Of a DNA stretch of 13,130 bases, positions 1 through 7,927 are shown in pieces; positions within the stretch are counted from its first letter, which is position 1; every line of letters starts with the position of its first letter. The stretch is taken from the NCBI GenBank assembly GCA_937916565.1, contig CALFSR010000241.1, forward strand, positions 1-13,130, written 5' to 3'. This DNA is from an uncultured Bacillota bacterium. GTDB taxonomy: Bacteria > Bacillota > Limnochordia > Limnochordales > ZCTH02-B6. The notes beneath the pieces were generated by a model. The model did no database searches. It saw only the letters and a list, made by a program, of their open reading frames with translations, and was not told where the DNA came from. The position numbers were made by a program, and so were the translations under genes.

Positions 1-409
1 GGCCTTGGAGCCGCACCACGACCGGTTCGCCGTTCGGCACCCGCGGGATGTCGTGGGTCTGCTCATGGGCGACATGCGGGATTTGGACCGGGAAGTCTTT
101 AAGGTGCTTATGCTTGACATCAAGCACCGCATCATCGCCATCGACACCTTGTCGGTCGGGGACTTGAGCGGCACGCTGGTGCACCCCCGGGAGCTGTTCA
201 AAGACGCCATGCGCCGAAACAGCGCCGCCGTCATTTTGGTGCATAACCACCCGAGCGGAGACCCGGAGCCGAGCCCGGACGACCTTGAGTTGACCCGGCG
301 GCTGGTGGCAGGTGGCCGCCTGCTGGGCATAGAAGTGCTGGACCACATCATTATTGGAGACAACCGGTACGTCAGCCTAAAGGAACGCGGATATGTGGAC
401 GCGCCTTAG
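1..409 (+). CDS. radC: RadC family protein (JAB/MPN domain), 5' end outside window
   Basis: This is the C-terminal part of a RadC (UPF0758) protein. The reading frame is open to the left edge, with its first whole codon at 2. Full RadC proteins are about 220-230 residues and about 134-135 are visible, so the N-terminal helix-hairpin-helix region lies upstream. The TTG at 5 is an internal codon, not the start. Counting from that codon, the JAMM metal site is seen as H80-N-H82 and D93 (HxHx10D), inside HNHPSGDPEPSPDD. The C-terminal strand signature LGIEVLDHIIIGDNRYVSLKERG is typical of the family. RadC was named for DNA repair, but its biochemical role is unsettled; the motif predicts a JAB-type metalloenzyme fold. 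It ends 25 nt before mreB, the usual maf-radC-mreB order of Bacillota. The identity is firm; the function is not. Confidence 0.95.
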   Translation, partial: ALEPHHDRFAVRHPRDVVGLLMGDMRDLDREVFKVLMLDIKHRIIAIDTLSVGDLSGTLVHPRELFKDAMRRNSAAVILVHNHPSGDPEPSPDDLELTRRLVAGGRLLGIEVLDHIIIGDNRYVSLKERGYVDAP

Positions 410-434
410 GGCCTGAAAGGGGAAGGGAAACGAG

Positions 435-1463
435 ATGTTCGGCTTCGGGCGCGACATGGGCATCGACCTCGGCACGGCCAACACCCTCGTATTCGTCAAA
501 GGCAAGGGCATCGTGGTGCAGGAGCCGTCGGTGGTGGCCATCGACCGGGAAACCAAGCAAGTGCTGGCCGTAGGCGAAGAGGCGAAGCGGATGGTGGGGC
601 GCACGCCCGGAACCATCGTGGCCGTCCGGCCGCTGCAGGACGGCGTCATCGCCGACTTCGACGTCACCGAGCGCATGCTGCGGCACTTCATTGGATTGGC
701 CAACCGGCGCATCGGTTTCTTTCGCCCGCGCGTCGTCATCGCCGTGCCCTCCGGCGTGACCGAGGTGGAAAAGCGCGCGGTGATCGACGCGACCCTGTCG
801 GCCGGGGCCAAGGACGCCCGCCTCATCGAAGAGCCGATGGCGGCGGCCATAGGCTGCGGACTGCCGGTGCAGGAGCCGTCGGGAAACATGGTAGTCGACA
901 TCGGCGGCGGCACAACAGAGGTCGCGGTCATCTCCCTGGGTGGCATCGTGACCCACCGCTCCATCCGCGTCGCGGGCGACGAATTGGACGAAGCCATCGT
1001 GCAGCACGTGCGGCGCAACTACAACCTGCTCATCGGTGAGCGGACCGCCGAGGAAGTAAAGCACAACATCGGCTCGGCGTATCCCATGGAGGACGACGAC
1101 CGGACGATGGACGTGCGCGGGCGCGACCTGGTTACGGGTCTGCCCAAGACGGTCACGTTGACCGCGGAGGAAGTGCGGGAGGCAATGTCCGAACCGATCG
1201 CCGCCATCGTCGAAGCGGTGCGCGTGACGCTGGAGCGAACGCCGCCCGAGCTCGCCGCCGACGTGATGGAAAAGGGCATCATGTTGGCAGGCGGCGGCGC
1301 GTTGGTACGGGGGTTGAACAAGCTCTTGCAGGAGGAGACGGGTATGCCCGTCCACATCGCCGACGATCCCCTGACCTGCGTCGCTCGGGGCACGGGCGCG
1401 GTGCTGGAGCATCTCGATCTCCTGCAGCGGGTCGCCATATCGTCGAGGAAGGTCGTCGGCTGA
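435..1463 (+). CDS. mreB: Rod-shape-determining protein MreB (actin-like)
   Basis: A bacterial actin homologue of 342 residues, the usual MreB length. It binds ATP, forms membrane-bound filaments and orients the elongation machinery (MreC, MreD, RodA, PBP2). The actin-fold nucleotide motifs are in order: phosphate-1 loop DLGTANT at residues 11-17, phosphate-2 DIGGGTTE starting at D155, and the adenosine motif LAGGGALVRG from about L284. The N terminus MFGFGRDMGIDLG is typical of MreB rather than FtsA or DnaK. The ATG at 435 follows a purine-rich ribosome-binding stretch (AAAGGGGAAGGGAAA). It opens the mreBCD-mrdA series, whose next gene begins 14 nt later. No promoter was recognised in the 25-nt gap after radC, so transcription probably comes from upstream or from within radC. 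Paralogues such as Mbl are possible, but position favours mreB itself. Confidence 0.97.
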   Translation: MFGFGRDMGIDLGTANTLVFVKGKGIVVQEPSVVAIDRETKQVLAVGEEAKRMVGRTPGTIVAVRPLQDGVIADFDVTERMLRHFIGLANRRIGFFRPRVVIAVPSGVTEVEKRAVIDATLSAGAKDARLIEEPMAAAIGCGLPVQEPSGNMVVDIGGGTTEVAVISLGGIVTHRSIRVAGDELDEAIVQHVRRNYNLLIGERTAEEVKHNIGSAYPMEDDDRTMDVRGRDLVTGLPKTVTLTAEEVREAMSEPIAAIVEAVRVTLERTPPELAADVMEKGIMLAGGGALVRGLNKLLQEETGMPVHIADDPLTCVARGTGAVLEHLDLLQRVAISSRKVVG

Positions 1464-1477
1464 GAGGGTGACGGGCC

Positions 1478-2350
1478 GTGCGCGGCTGGGCCGTCGTGCT
1501 GGTCGCTGCGCTGTTGGTCTTTATGCTCGTCTCCGCCATCTTCTTCACCGCCCGGGACCGCGACGGCGTCACGTGGATTGAAGGGGCGATGCGAGACGGC
1601 CTCGCACCGCTCTTGTACGCCGCGAGCCGCGTCAGCCGTACGCTTACAGGTGTTTGGACGACGGCGGTCACGATCCGGGACGCTCACGCGGAAAACGAGC
1701 GCCTGCGGGCGGAGCTTGCCGCCCTGCGGGAAGAAAACTACCGGTTGCAAGAGTACCGGCGGGAGAACGAGGCGCTGAGGGCGGCCTTAAGCCTGGCTGT
1801 TGCCAACCCGGCGGCGTCCATCCACGCCGAGGTCATCGCGCGACCCTTGAACAACTGGTGGAGTGTCCTCACCATCAACAAAGGCAGTCGCCACGGGGTG
1901 GAGCCGCTGATGGGCGTCGTGTCCCCCGACGGGGTCGTGGGGCACGTGCGCTCCGTCAACCACCTCACCTCCGAGGTAATTTTGCTGATCGATCCCCGGA
2001 GCGCGGTCGCGGGCATCGTGCAGCGCACCGGAGAGCCGGTGCTGGTGGAGGGGCTTGGCTACCCCGGGACGCATTTGCGTCTGCGCCCGCTCGTCGCGGC
2101 AGCCGACCTCCAGCACGGGGACGTCGTCGTCACATCCGGCATGAGCCAGCTTTTTGAGAAAGGAATTCCCATCGGCGTCGTGGACGAGGTCGACGTTGGT
2201 CCGTACGGTATGTCCGTCGAGGCGACCGTACGCCCCTTTGTCCAATTCGCGAAGCTTGAGTTTGTGACGGTGCTGGCGGTGTCGCCCGGAGCGCGCGCGT
2301 TGGATACGGGGGATAGCGGCCAGCCGCTTTCGGAGGCCAGCGGCCGGTGA
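1478..2350 (+). CDS. mreC: Rod-shape-determining protein MreC
   Basis: A 290-residue bitopic membrane protein that scaffolds the elongasome outside the membrane and activates PBP2. The order is classic: a short cytoplasmic start, one membrane helix at about residues 4-23, a coiled coil at about 68-104 rich in Glu, Arg and Leu (AENERLRAELAALREENYRL), then the extracytoplasmic beta domain with family signatures such as NKGSRHGV, VSPDGVVG and VTSGMSQLFEKGIPIG. The start is GTG at 1478; a weak GAGAGGGTGA lies upstream, and the protein beginning there places the helix correctly. It follows mreB by 14 nt. Its TGA overlaps the GTG of mreD in GTGA, so the two are translationally coupled. The family call is secure; the tail of about 20 residues (from LDTGDSGQP) is low-complexity and probably flexible. 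Confidence 0.95.
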   Translation: MRGWAVVLVAALLVFMLVSAIFFTARDRDGVTWIEGAMRDGLAPLLYAASRVSRTLTGVWTTAVTIRDAHAENERLRAELAALREENYRLQEYRRENEALRAALSLAVANPAASIHAEVIARPLNNWWSVLTINKGSRHGVEPLMGVVSPDGVVGHVRSVNHLTSEVILLIDPRSAVAGIVQRTGEPVLVEGLGYPGTHLRLRPLVAAADLQHGDVVVTSGMSQLFEKGIPIGVVDEVDVGPYGMSVEATVRPFVQFAKLEFVTVLAVSPGARALDTGDSGQPLSEASGR

Positions 2351-2886
2351 GAAACGAGCGGGTCGCGACTCGGGGCGGATGGCCGGCGGTGGGCACGGTC
2401 CTCGTGGTCCTCCTCGTGGTGCAGGTCGCCGGGCTCGCCCATGTCCCGTTCTTGGGCGTCCGCCCGGACCTGCTCCTTGTTTTCGCTATCGGCGTCGCGC
2501 TGCAGCGAGGAGCGCTGGAGGGTCTTCTCATGGGGCTTGTGGCGGGGTTGCTGGTTGACGCCGTCGCGGGTCACCTGGTGGGCCTGTCGGCCGTGGCCTA
2601 CGGCGTCACCGGGCTTGCCCTCGGTTACATCGGGGAAAGGATTTACCCCGACCGGGCGCTGGTCGTCCTCGCCGGTGTGGCAGGGGGGACGTTGCTCAGC
2701 CAGCTCGTCTACTTGGCCGGAGCCTCCGCGTTTGGCCTGCCGTGGCCTCGTTGGGAAGGGCTCGTCCAGGTCATCCTGGCGCTGGCGGGGTATCACCTAA
2801 TGTTGTCACCCGTTGTCTATCCCATCAGCCGCTGGGCCAGCGGGGTACTGTCCGCCCGCGGCGATGACGCGCGGCTTGAGGCGTGA
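2347..2886 (+). CDS. mreD: Rod-shape-determining protein MreD
   Basis: A 179-residue integral membrane protein, near the usual 160-175 of MreD, which works with MreC in the elongation complex. Hydrophobic segments run through most of the length, starting with one at about residues 15-34. The family signature is visible: RPDLLLVFAIGVALQRG followed by G-x-x-x-G-LLVDAVAG, the conserved Pro-Asp-Leu and Leu-x-Asp of MreD. MreD sequences diverge strongly, so position between mreC and the transpeptidase gene adds much of the certainty. The start is GTG at 2347, sharing four bases (GTGA) with the mreC stop, and no good independent ribosome-binding site is seen; translation is probably by re-initiation. 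The C terminus after about residue 165 is polar and likely cytoplasmic. Confidence 0.93.
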   Translation: MRNERVATRGGWPAVGTVLVVLLVVQVAGLAHVPFLGVRPDLLLVFAIGVALQRGALEGLLMGLVAGLLVDAVAGHLVGLSAVAYGVTGLALGYIGERIYPDRALVVLAGVAGGTLLSQLVYLAGASAFGLPWPRWEGLVQVILALAGYHLMLSPVVYPISRWASGVLSARGDDARLEA

Positions 2887-2897
2887 GGAGGGCGACC

Positions 2898-4730
2898 GTG
2901 GCCGAGCCGGAACTGAAGCGGCGCACGCGCCGGATGACTGTTTTCCTCGTGGCGGTGCTGTTCGTCCTGGCGGGACGCATGTGGCAGCTGCAGATCGTCC
3001 ACGGCGAGCACTATGCGGCCTTGGCCGACGGCAACCGCATGCGGAGGCTCTCCATCACCGCGCCTCGCGGCGTCATTCGTGACCGGGAAGGCCGCCTGCT
3101 GGCCGATAACCGCCTAGCGTTCACGGTGTCCGTCGTGCCGGGAGGCCTCACCCAAGACCGGGACGCGGTCGTGCAGCGCTTAGCCGGCATCCTGGGCAAG
3201 ACGCCGGCGGAAATCGAGGAAGCGCTGCTGGGCGACCAGCGGGCGTATCCGTACGAGCCGCTGCGGGTCGCACGCGACGTCCCGCCCGAGGTGGCCGTGG
3301 CCGTCGAGGAGCAGCGAATGGACCTGCCGGGCGTCATGGTGGAGCAGGAGCCGATGCGCCGGTACCCACACGGTACGCTGGCCGCGCATGTGCTCGGATA
3401 CCTCCAGCTCGCGTCGCCGGCCGATCTCGCGTCCTACGAGGGCTATCGGCCCAGCGATATGGTGGGACGAATCGGCGTTGAGCGCGCCTACGAGGAGCAG
3501 CTGCGGGGCGAGCGGGGCTTCCAGCAGGTGGAGGTCAACGCCCTCAGCCGGCCTATTCGCGTGCTGGGATCGGTGCCGCCGGTGCCGGGCCACGACCTCG
3601 TGCTGGCCTTGGACCTTGAGCTTCAGCGGGCGGCGACGGAGGCCATCGCCCAGCAGATCGAGCAGCTCAAGACGGAGCCCGGCCGGCTAGGTCCGCCGGG
3701 CGGCGGAGCGGTCGTGGTGATCGACGTCAAGACCGGCGGCGTGCGGGCGCTCGTCAGCTATCCCGAATACGACCCCAACATGTTCCTGGGCGGCCAGCGC
3801 GGAGCGTATTTCGCAGCGCTGGAAAAAGACCCGCTGTCGCCCCTATTTAACCGGGCAATTCAAGGCGCGTATCCGCCTGGGTCGGCCTTCAAGCCTGTCA
3901 CCTTGCTGGCGGCCCTGGAGCGCAGGGTCACGACGCCGGACGAGATCTACGTGGCCACGGGTGTGGTGGAGGTCGGCGGGCGCGTGTTCAGGGACTGGAC
4001 GGTGACCCGTGGCCTGGCGCCCGCGGGCCCGGTCAACGCGGTGACGGCCATGGAGCGGTCGGTGAACGACTACTTCTACGTCATGGGCAGCCGGGCCGGC
4101 ATCCAGGCCATTGCGGCCACGGCGCGGGCGCTTGGCCTCGGCAGCTCCACGGGCCTTGACATCCGGCCGCAGGACTCTCCGGGGCTTGTGCCGGATCCGC
4201 AGTGGAAGCGGACGTACCAGCAGGAGCTGTGGTATCCGGGCGATACCGCCAACATTTCGATTGGCCAAGGGTATCTGCAGGTGACGCCGCTGCAGCTGGC
4301 GGTGATGTACGCTGGGCTCGCCAACCGGGGTGCCGTGTATGAACCGTATCTCGTGGAGACGATCATTGCCCCGTCGGGCGAAGAGGTGTACCGGCGGGAG
4401 CCGCGCCTTCTAACCTTCCTCGAAGCGTCGGCCTCGAGCTGGGACGCGGTGAAACGCGGTTTGGTCGCCGTCACCTCGGGCGAGCGGGGCACCGCGCGGT
4501 CGGCCTTTGCCCGCTTTCCCGTCCCGGTGGCCGGCAAGACGGGCTCCGCGCAAGTCGCGACCGGTCGCGACACGCATGCCTGGTTTGCGGCGTACGCGCC
4601 GGCCGACGACCCCGAGGTGGCCGTGGCGGTGTTGCTGGAGTACGGCGGCGGAGGAGGCGCGGCCGCGGCCCCTGTGGCATGCCGGGTTCTGGCTGCCTAT
4701 TTCGGCCTAGGGGCCAACGTGTGCCCGTAG
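2898..4730 (+). CDS. mrdA: Penicillin-binding protein 2, elongation-specific peptidoglycan transpeptidase
   Basis: A class B penicillin-binding protein that crosslinks new side-wall peptidoglycan as partner of RodA. From the start chosen here it has 610 residues. It has an N-terminal membrane anchor (about residues 13-30), a dimerisation/pedestal region containing RGVIRDREGRLLADN and IGVERAYEEQLRGERG, and a transpeptidase domain with all three active-site motifs: S329-A-F-K332, S388-V-N and K547-T-G-S. The frame is open from a GTG at 2883 that overlaps the mreD stop, but GTG at 2898 is preferred because an AGGAGG at 2886-2891 sits 6 nt before it. The start at 2883 would add only five residues. 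It ends the mreBCD run and is followed by a 152-nt gap. Sporulation-type paralogues (SpoVD-like) exist, but length, lack of a PASTA domain and position next to mreD favour the elongation enzyme. Confidence 0.95.
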   Translation: MAEPELKRRTRRMTVFLVAVLFVLAGRMWQLQIVHGEHYAALADGNRMRRLSITAPRGVIRDREGRLLADNRLAFTVSVVPGGLTQDRDAVVQRLAGILGKTPAEIEEALLGDQRAYPYEPLRVARDVPPEVAVAVEEQRMDLPGVMVEQEPMRRYPHGTLAAHVLGYLQLASPADLASYEGYRPSDMVGRIGVERAYEEQLRGERGFQQVEVNALSRPIRVLGSVPPVPGHDLVLALDLELQRAATEAIAQQIEQLKTEPGRLGPPGGGAVVVIDVKTGGVRALVSYPEYDPNMFLGGQRGAYFAALEKDPLSPLFNRAIQGAYPPGSAFKPVTLLAALERRVTTPDEIYVATGVVEVGGRVFRDWTVTRGLAPAGPVNAVTAMERSVNDYFYVMGSRAGIQAIAATARALGLGSSTGLDIRPQDSPGLVPDPQWKRTYQQELWYPGDTANISIGQGYLQVTPLQLAVMYAGLANRGAVYEPYLVETIIAPSGEEVYRREPRLLTFLEASASSWDAVKRGLVAVTSGERGTARSAFARFPVPVAGKTGSAQVATGRDTHAWFAAYAPADDPEVAVAVLLEYGGGGGAAAAPVACRVLAAYFGLGANVCP

Positions 4731-4739
4731 CCGACCGTG

Positions 4740-4776
4740 TTCCCATGGCGGGCGGCACGGGGCCGCTCCATGGGGG
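4740..4776 (+). other. Stem-loop in the mrdA-minC gap
   Basis: The gap between mrdA and minC holds a strong inverted repeat. CCCATGG at 4742-4748 pairs with CCATGGG at 4768-4774, with two possible G-U pairs outside, and GCGGC at 4752-4756 pairs with GCCGC at 4762-4766 around a five-base loop. A small asymmetric internal loop separates the two helices. No U-run follows directly; five T's occur only at 4799-4803, after a weaker four-base-pair GCCC/GGGC element at 4783-4796. It could act as an attenuator, an RNA-processing or stability element, or a poor intrinsic terminator. The structure is read from the sequence; the function is not known. Confidence 0.4.
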
Positions 4777-4882
4777 ACGTATGCCCGCGGTTGGGCGGTT
4801 TTTCCACCGGAAGGAGGAAGGGCTCCCGCGGCATCGAAGCTTTCACCAAAATCCGCCGGGGGCGGTGGGTTGGAGGACGGCC

Positions 4883-5599
4883 ATGCAGGGCAAGGAAGCC
4901 GTCGTGTTCAAGGGCAACCGGGGCGGCGTGTCGGTCCAGGTGGATCGCGACGCGCCCTTGGGAGCCGTCGTGGACGAGTTGCGCCGCAAGCTCTCGGCGG
5001 CGGAAAATTTCTTCCAGGGCGCCAGCGTCCGGATCGAGCTCGGCGAGCGGCCGCCTGACCCGGTGGAACAGCGGGTGCTGAGGGAGTTAATCCAAGCCCA
5101 CGGGCTCAGCGTGGTGGACGACACGGGCGCGACGCCCCCGCGGGCCGTGAACGGTCATGTCCCGCGGCCTCATGCAGACGGCGCCGGCGGAGGCGCTCGT
5201 GGGCAGGCGGGACCGGCTATCGGCGGCGGTGCCCTTGCTCCGGAACGCGGCGGCCATGACGGCGCCGGCGAGCCGTGCCTTTTGGTGAGGCGGACGCTTC
5301 GCTCCGGCCAGCGGCTTGAGTTTGACGGCTCCGTCGTGGTCCTGGGGGACATCAACCCCGGGGCGGTCGTCGTCGCGTCCGGCAACGTGGTTGTGTTCGG
5401 CTCCTTGCGGGGCGTCGTCCACGCCGGAGCCCGGGGAGATACGGACGCGCGCGTGATCGCGCTGCGCCTGCAGCCGACGCAGCTTCGCATCGCCCACCTT
5501 ATTTCCCGTTCGCCCGACGGCCAAGTTCCCGGCCCCAGCGGCCCGGAGATGGCCCTGGTGCAGGACGAGCGAATTCAGATCGAGGCTTACGTGCCGTAA
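4883..5599 (+). CDS. minC: Septum site-determining protein MinC
   Basis: MinC inhibits FtsZ polymerisation and, with MinD, blocks division near the poles. The protein has 238 residues from ATG at 4883, which follows GGAGG at 4872-4876 with six bases between; the frame is open back to about 4679 but that part is not MinC-like. The N-terminal FtsZ-inhibitory domain spans about 1-80. The C-terminal beta-helix domain spans about 131-212 and shows RSGQ at 140-143, then LGDINPGAVVVASGNVVVFG and LRGVVHAGARGD, the binding surface for MinD. Between them (about 81-131) is a long Gly/Ala/His/Pro-rich linker, longer and simpler than in most MinC proteins. minD starts about 29 nt after the stop. The identity is secure. 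Confidence 0.95.
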   Translation: MQGKEAVVFKGNRGGVSVQVDRDAPLGAVVDELRRKLSAAENFFQGASVRIELGERPPDPVEQRVLRELIQAHGLSVVDDTGATPPRAVNGHVPRPHADGAGGGARGQAGPAIGGGALAPERGGHDGAGEPCLLVRRTLRSGQRLEFDGSVVVLGDINPGAVVVASGNVVVFGSLRGVVHAGARGDTDARVIALRLQPTQLRIAHLISRSPDGQVPGPSGPEMALVQDERIQIEAYVP

Positions 5600-5628
5600 G
5601 GGCGGCAAGTTGAGGAGGTTCGTTGCCG

Positions 5629-6441
5629 ATGGCGGGGAGAGTCATCGTTGTTACGAGCGGCAAAGGCGGCGTCGGCAAGACGACGACCACGGCCAACCTG
5701 GGTGCCGGGCTGGCGAGCCTGGGCCGGCGGGTATGCCTGGTCGATGCAGACATCGGCCTGCGCAACCTGGACGTGGTCATGGGGCTGGAAAACCGGATAG
5801 TCTATGATCTGGTGGAGGTCGTGGAGGGCCACGCCCGGCTGCGCAACGCTCTCATCAAGGACAAGCGGCTGGACGGGTTGTTCCTTTTGCCCGCCGCCCA
5901 GACGCGGGAAAAGGACGCCGTGACGCCGGAGCAGATGAAGGCGCTTTGCGCCCAGTTGGCAGAAGAGTTCGATTACGTGCTCGTCGACTCCCCCGCCGGC
6001 ATCGAGCATGGGTTCCGCAACGCCATCGCCGGGGCCACGGAGGCGATTATCGTGACGACGCCGGAAGTGGCCGCGGTGCGGGACGCTGATCGGATTACGG
6101 GACTCCTGGAGGCTCATGAGCTTTCAAACCCGCGCCTTATCATCAACCGCATCCGGCCGCAGATGGTGCGCCGCGGCGACATGCTCGACATCGACGACGT
6201 CATCGAGATTCTCGCCATCGACCTGCTCGGCATCGTGCCCGACGACGAGTCCATCATCGTGGCCACCAACAAGGGTGAGCCGGTCGTGCTCGGCGGCAAC
6301 ACGCGCGCCGCGCAGGCGTACCGTAACATCGTACGCCGCATTGAGGGCGAAGAGGTGCCCTTCATGCAGCTGGAAGAGGAAGGTTGGCTCAGCCGCCTGC
6401 GCAGCTTGGTCGGGTTCGGGCGCAAGCAGCGCGGCGCCTGA
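5629..6441 (+). CDS. minD: Septum site-determining ATPase MinD
   Basis: A membrane-binding ParA/MinD-type ATPase of 270 residues that recruits MinC to the membrane and responds to MinE. The deviant Walker A motif is GKGGVGKTT, with signature lysine K12 and phosphate-loop lysine K17. Other family marks are VDADIGLRNLDVVMGLENR (switch region), LVDSPAGIEHGF (Walker B region) and a C-terminal amphipathic membrane-targeting helix around WLSRLRSLVGFGRKQ. The start is uncertain by two codons: an AGGAGG at 5613-5618 lies four bases before TTG 5623 and ten before ATG 5629. ATG is chosen because MinD proteins usually begin a few residues before the first strand. It lies between minC and minE, all in one direction, as a minCDE operon. 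Confidence 0.97.
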   Translation: MAGRVIVVTSGKGGVGKTTTTANLGAGLASLGRRVCLVDADIGLRNLDVVMGLENRIVYDLVEVVEGHARLRNALIKDKRLDGLFLLPAAQTREKDAVTPEQMKALCAQLAEEFDYVLVDSPAGIEHGFRNAIAGATEAIIVTTPEVAAVRDADRITGLLEAHELSNPRLIINRIRPQMVRRGDMLDIDDVIEILAIDLLGIVPDDESIIVATNKGEPVVLGGNTRAAQAYRNIVRRIEGEEVPFMQLEEEGWLSRLRSLVGFGRKQRGA

Positions 6442-6472
6442 GGGCGACGGGCAGCCTGAGGAGGGGACGCGC

Positions 6473-6748
6473 ATGCTGGACTTTTTCATGAGGCTGTTTC
6501 GAGGCGAGGATCAGAGCAAGCATGTGGCCAAGGAACGCCTCCGGCTTGTGCTGGTTCAGGACCGGACGTCGCTCTCGCCGCAGGCCCTCGATGCGTTGAA
6601 GGAAGACCTGATCGCGGTCATCTCCAAGTACTTGGAGATCGATGAAACCGGCCCCGATGTGGTGCTCGAGCGTGACGGCGACTCCATCGCCCTTGTGGCC
6701 ACAATTCCGGTGAAACGGGCGGCAGGTGTGGCGCGCGCTGGCCGGTAA
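6473..6748 (+). CDS. minE: Cell division topological specificity factor MinE
   Basis: MinE stimulates MinD ATPase and thereby relieves MinC inhibition at midcell. The protein is 91 residues, the normal size. ATG at 6473 is preceded by a strong GAGGAGGGG (6458-6466). The N-terminal MLDFFMRLFRG (residues 1-11) is the amphipathic membrane-targeting segment. Residues 19-31 (AKERLRLVLVQDR) form the anti-MinCD region that contacts MinD. The topological-specificity domain follows, with ALKEDLIAVISKYLEID and a terminal strand near VATIPV. Its presence with MinC and MinD implies an oscillating Min system of the Clostridia type rather than the DivIVA-only arrangement of B. subtilis. It ends 22 nt before rodA. 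Confidence 0.96.
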   Translation: MLDFFMRLFRGEDQSKHVAKERLRLVLVQDRTSLSPQALDALKEDLIAVISKYLEIDETGPDVVLERDGDSIALVATIPVKRAAGVARAGR

Positions 6749-6770
6749 GGTGGGATAAGCTTCCTCTCAC

Positions 6771-7898
6771 ATGGATCGCAGGTGGTTGCGCAACCTCGAC
6801 TTTGTGCTGCTTTCGGCCGTCGTCCTCCTGCTGTTGTTCGGCCTCTTGGCGGTGTACAGCGCCTCCCGGGGGCTTGTGGAAACCCGGGGCGACCCCTTTT
6901 ACTTCGTTAAGCGGCAATCCATCGCAGCCCTGATGGGCTTTGCGGCCATGGCCGTCGTCCTGACTGTGGACTACCGGCACTTGGTGCGCTTCTCCCGGTT
7001 GTTGTACCTGGGCAGCCTCGGTCTCCTCGGAGCAGTGCTGGTTGTCGGCCGCACCACCGGCGGCGCCGAACGGTGGCTCTCGCTCGGGCCCATGAACTTG
7101 CAGCCGTCGGAGGTGGCCAAGCTCAGTCTCATCCTGGTGCTGGCATGGGCTTTGTCCGAGCGGGAGCGGGTACAGGGCTGGCGCGGGATTTTCATCGCCC
7201 TGCTGTGGCTTGCGCCCATGTGGGGCCTTATCTTGCTTCAGCCGGACTTGGGTACTGCCATGACCATGGCCGGTATGACCCTCGGGGTGCTCTGGTTTGC
7301 CGGCGCGCCTTTGCGCAACCTCTTGCTGCTGGGGGCGGCGGGCGCCGGCGCGGCGGTGACGGCGGTTGTCGGCTCGATCCAAGGGTGGCTGCCGATCCTC
7401 AAGCCGTACCAGGTCAACCGGCTCATCGTGTTTTTTGACCCGTACCGCTATCGCCACGACGAGGGCTGGAACGTAATCCAGTCCATGATTGCCATCGGTT
7501 CGGGCAGCCTCTTTGGCAAGGGGCTCTTTGGGGGTTCGCAGACGCAGCTCAACTTTTTGCCCGCGCGGCACACTGATTTCATCTTTTCCGTCATCGGCGA
7601 GGAGTTTGGCTTTGTGGGCGGGCTCTTTGTGCTGGTGCTGTTCGGCGTCGTTTTCTGGCGGGGCGGCCGCATCCTGTTGCAGGCGAAAGACAGCATCGGC
7701 AGCCTCGTCGTGGCCGGCGTACTGTCGATGATATTCTGCCACGTTCTCATCAACATCGGGATGACGCTGGGGATCATGCCGGTCACCGGCCTGCCGCTGC
7801 CCTTCATCAGCTACGGCGGCACCTCGGTCTTGACCATGCTCACCGCCGTCGGCCTCGTTCTGAATGTCGGCCTGCGGCGGAAGAAGATCCAGTTCTGA
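6771..7898 (+). CDS. rodA: Rod-shape-determining protein RodA, SEDS peptidoglycan glycosyltransferase
   Basis: A 375-residue SEDS-family polytopic membrane enzyme that polymerises lipid II into glycan strands in complex with PBP2. About ten hydrophobic segments are visible. Diagnostic motifs are LLAVYSAS near the N terminus, RWLSLGPMNLQPSEVAK, LLQPDLGTA, the catalytic region LPARHTDFIFSVIGEE with D269 aligning to the essential aspartate of RodA (D262 in E. coli), and GLPLPFISYGGTS near the C terminus. FtsW and SpoVE belong to the same family; the elongasome neighbourhood favours RodA. The ATG at 6771 has only a weak, distant GGTGGGATAAG ribosome-binding stretch. The gene stops 78 nt before the next start, and its stop lies just upstream of a candidate promoter for the sporulation pair. 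Confidence 0.95.
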   Translation: MDRRWLRNLDFVLLSAVVLLLLFGLLAVYSASRGLVETRGDPFYFVKRQSIAALMGFAAMAVVLTVDYRHLVRFSRLLYLGSLGLLGAVLVVGRTTGGAERWLSLGPMNLQPSEVAKLSLILVLAWALSERERVQGWRGIFIALLWLAPMWGLILLQPDLGTAMTMAGMTLGVLWFAGAPLRNLLLLGAAGAGAAVTAVVGSIQGWLPILKPYQVNRLIVFFDPYRYRHDEGWNVIQSMIAIGSGSLFGKGLFGGSQTQLNFLPARHTDFIFSVIGEEFGFVGGLFVLVLFGVVFWRGGRILLQAKDSIGSLVVAGVLSMIFCHVLINIGMTLGIMPVTGLPLPFISYGGTSVLTMLTAVGLVLNVGLRRKKIQF

Positions 7899-7927
7899 TT
7901 CTCCCTGACGGCAGCCGGTCTTGCCGC

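Noticed and set aside
372..1412. Long minus-strand ORFs opposite mreB
   Set aside because: They are shadows of high third-position GC: Arg/His/Pro-rich, no family resemblance, and fully covered by a clear MreB.
4811..4822. AAGGAGGAAGG ribosome-binding-like sequence in the mrdA-minC gap
   Set aside because: No start codon follows at a usable distance and no small ORF with sensible coding features begins there.
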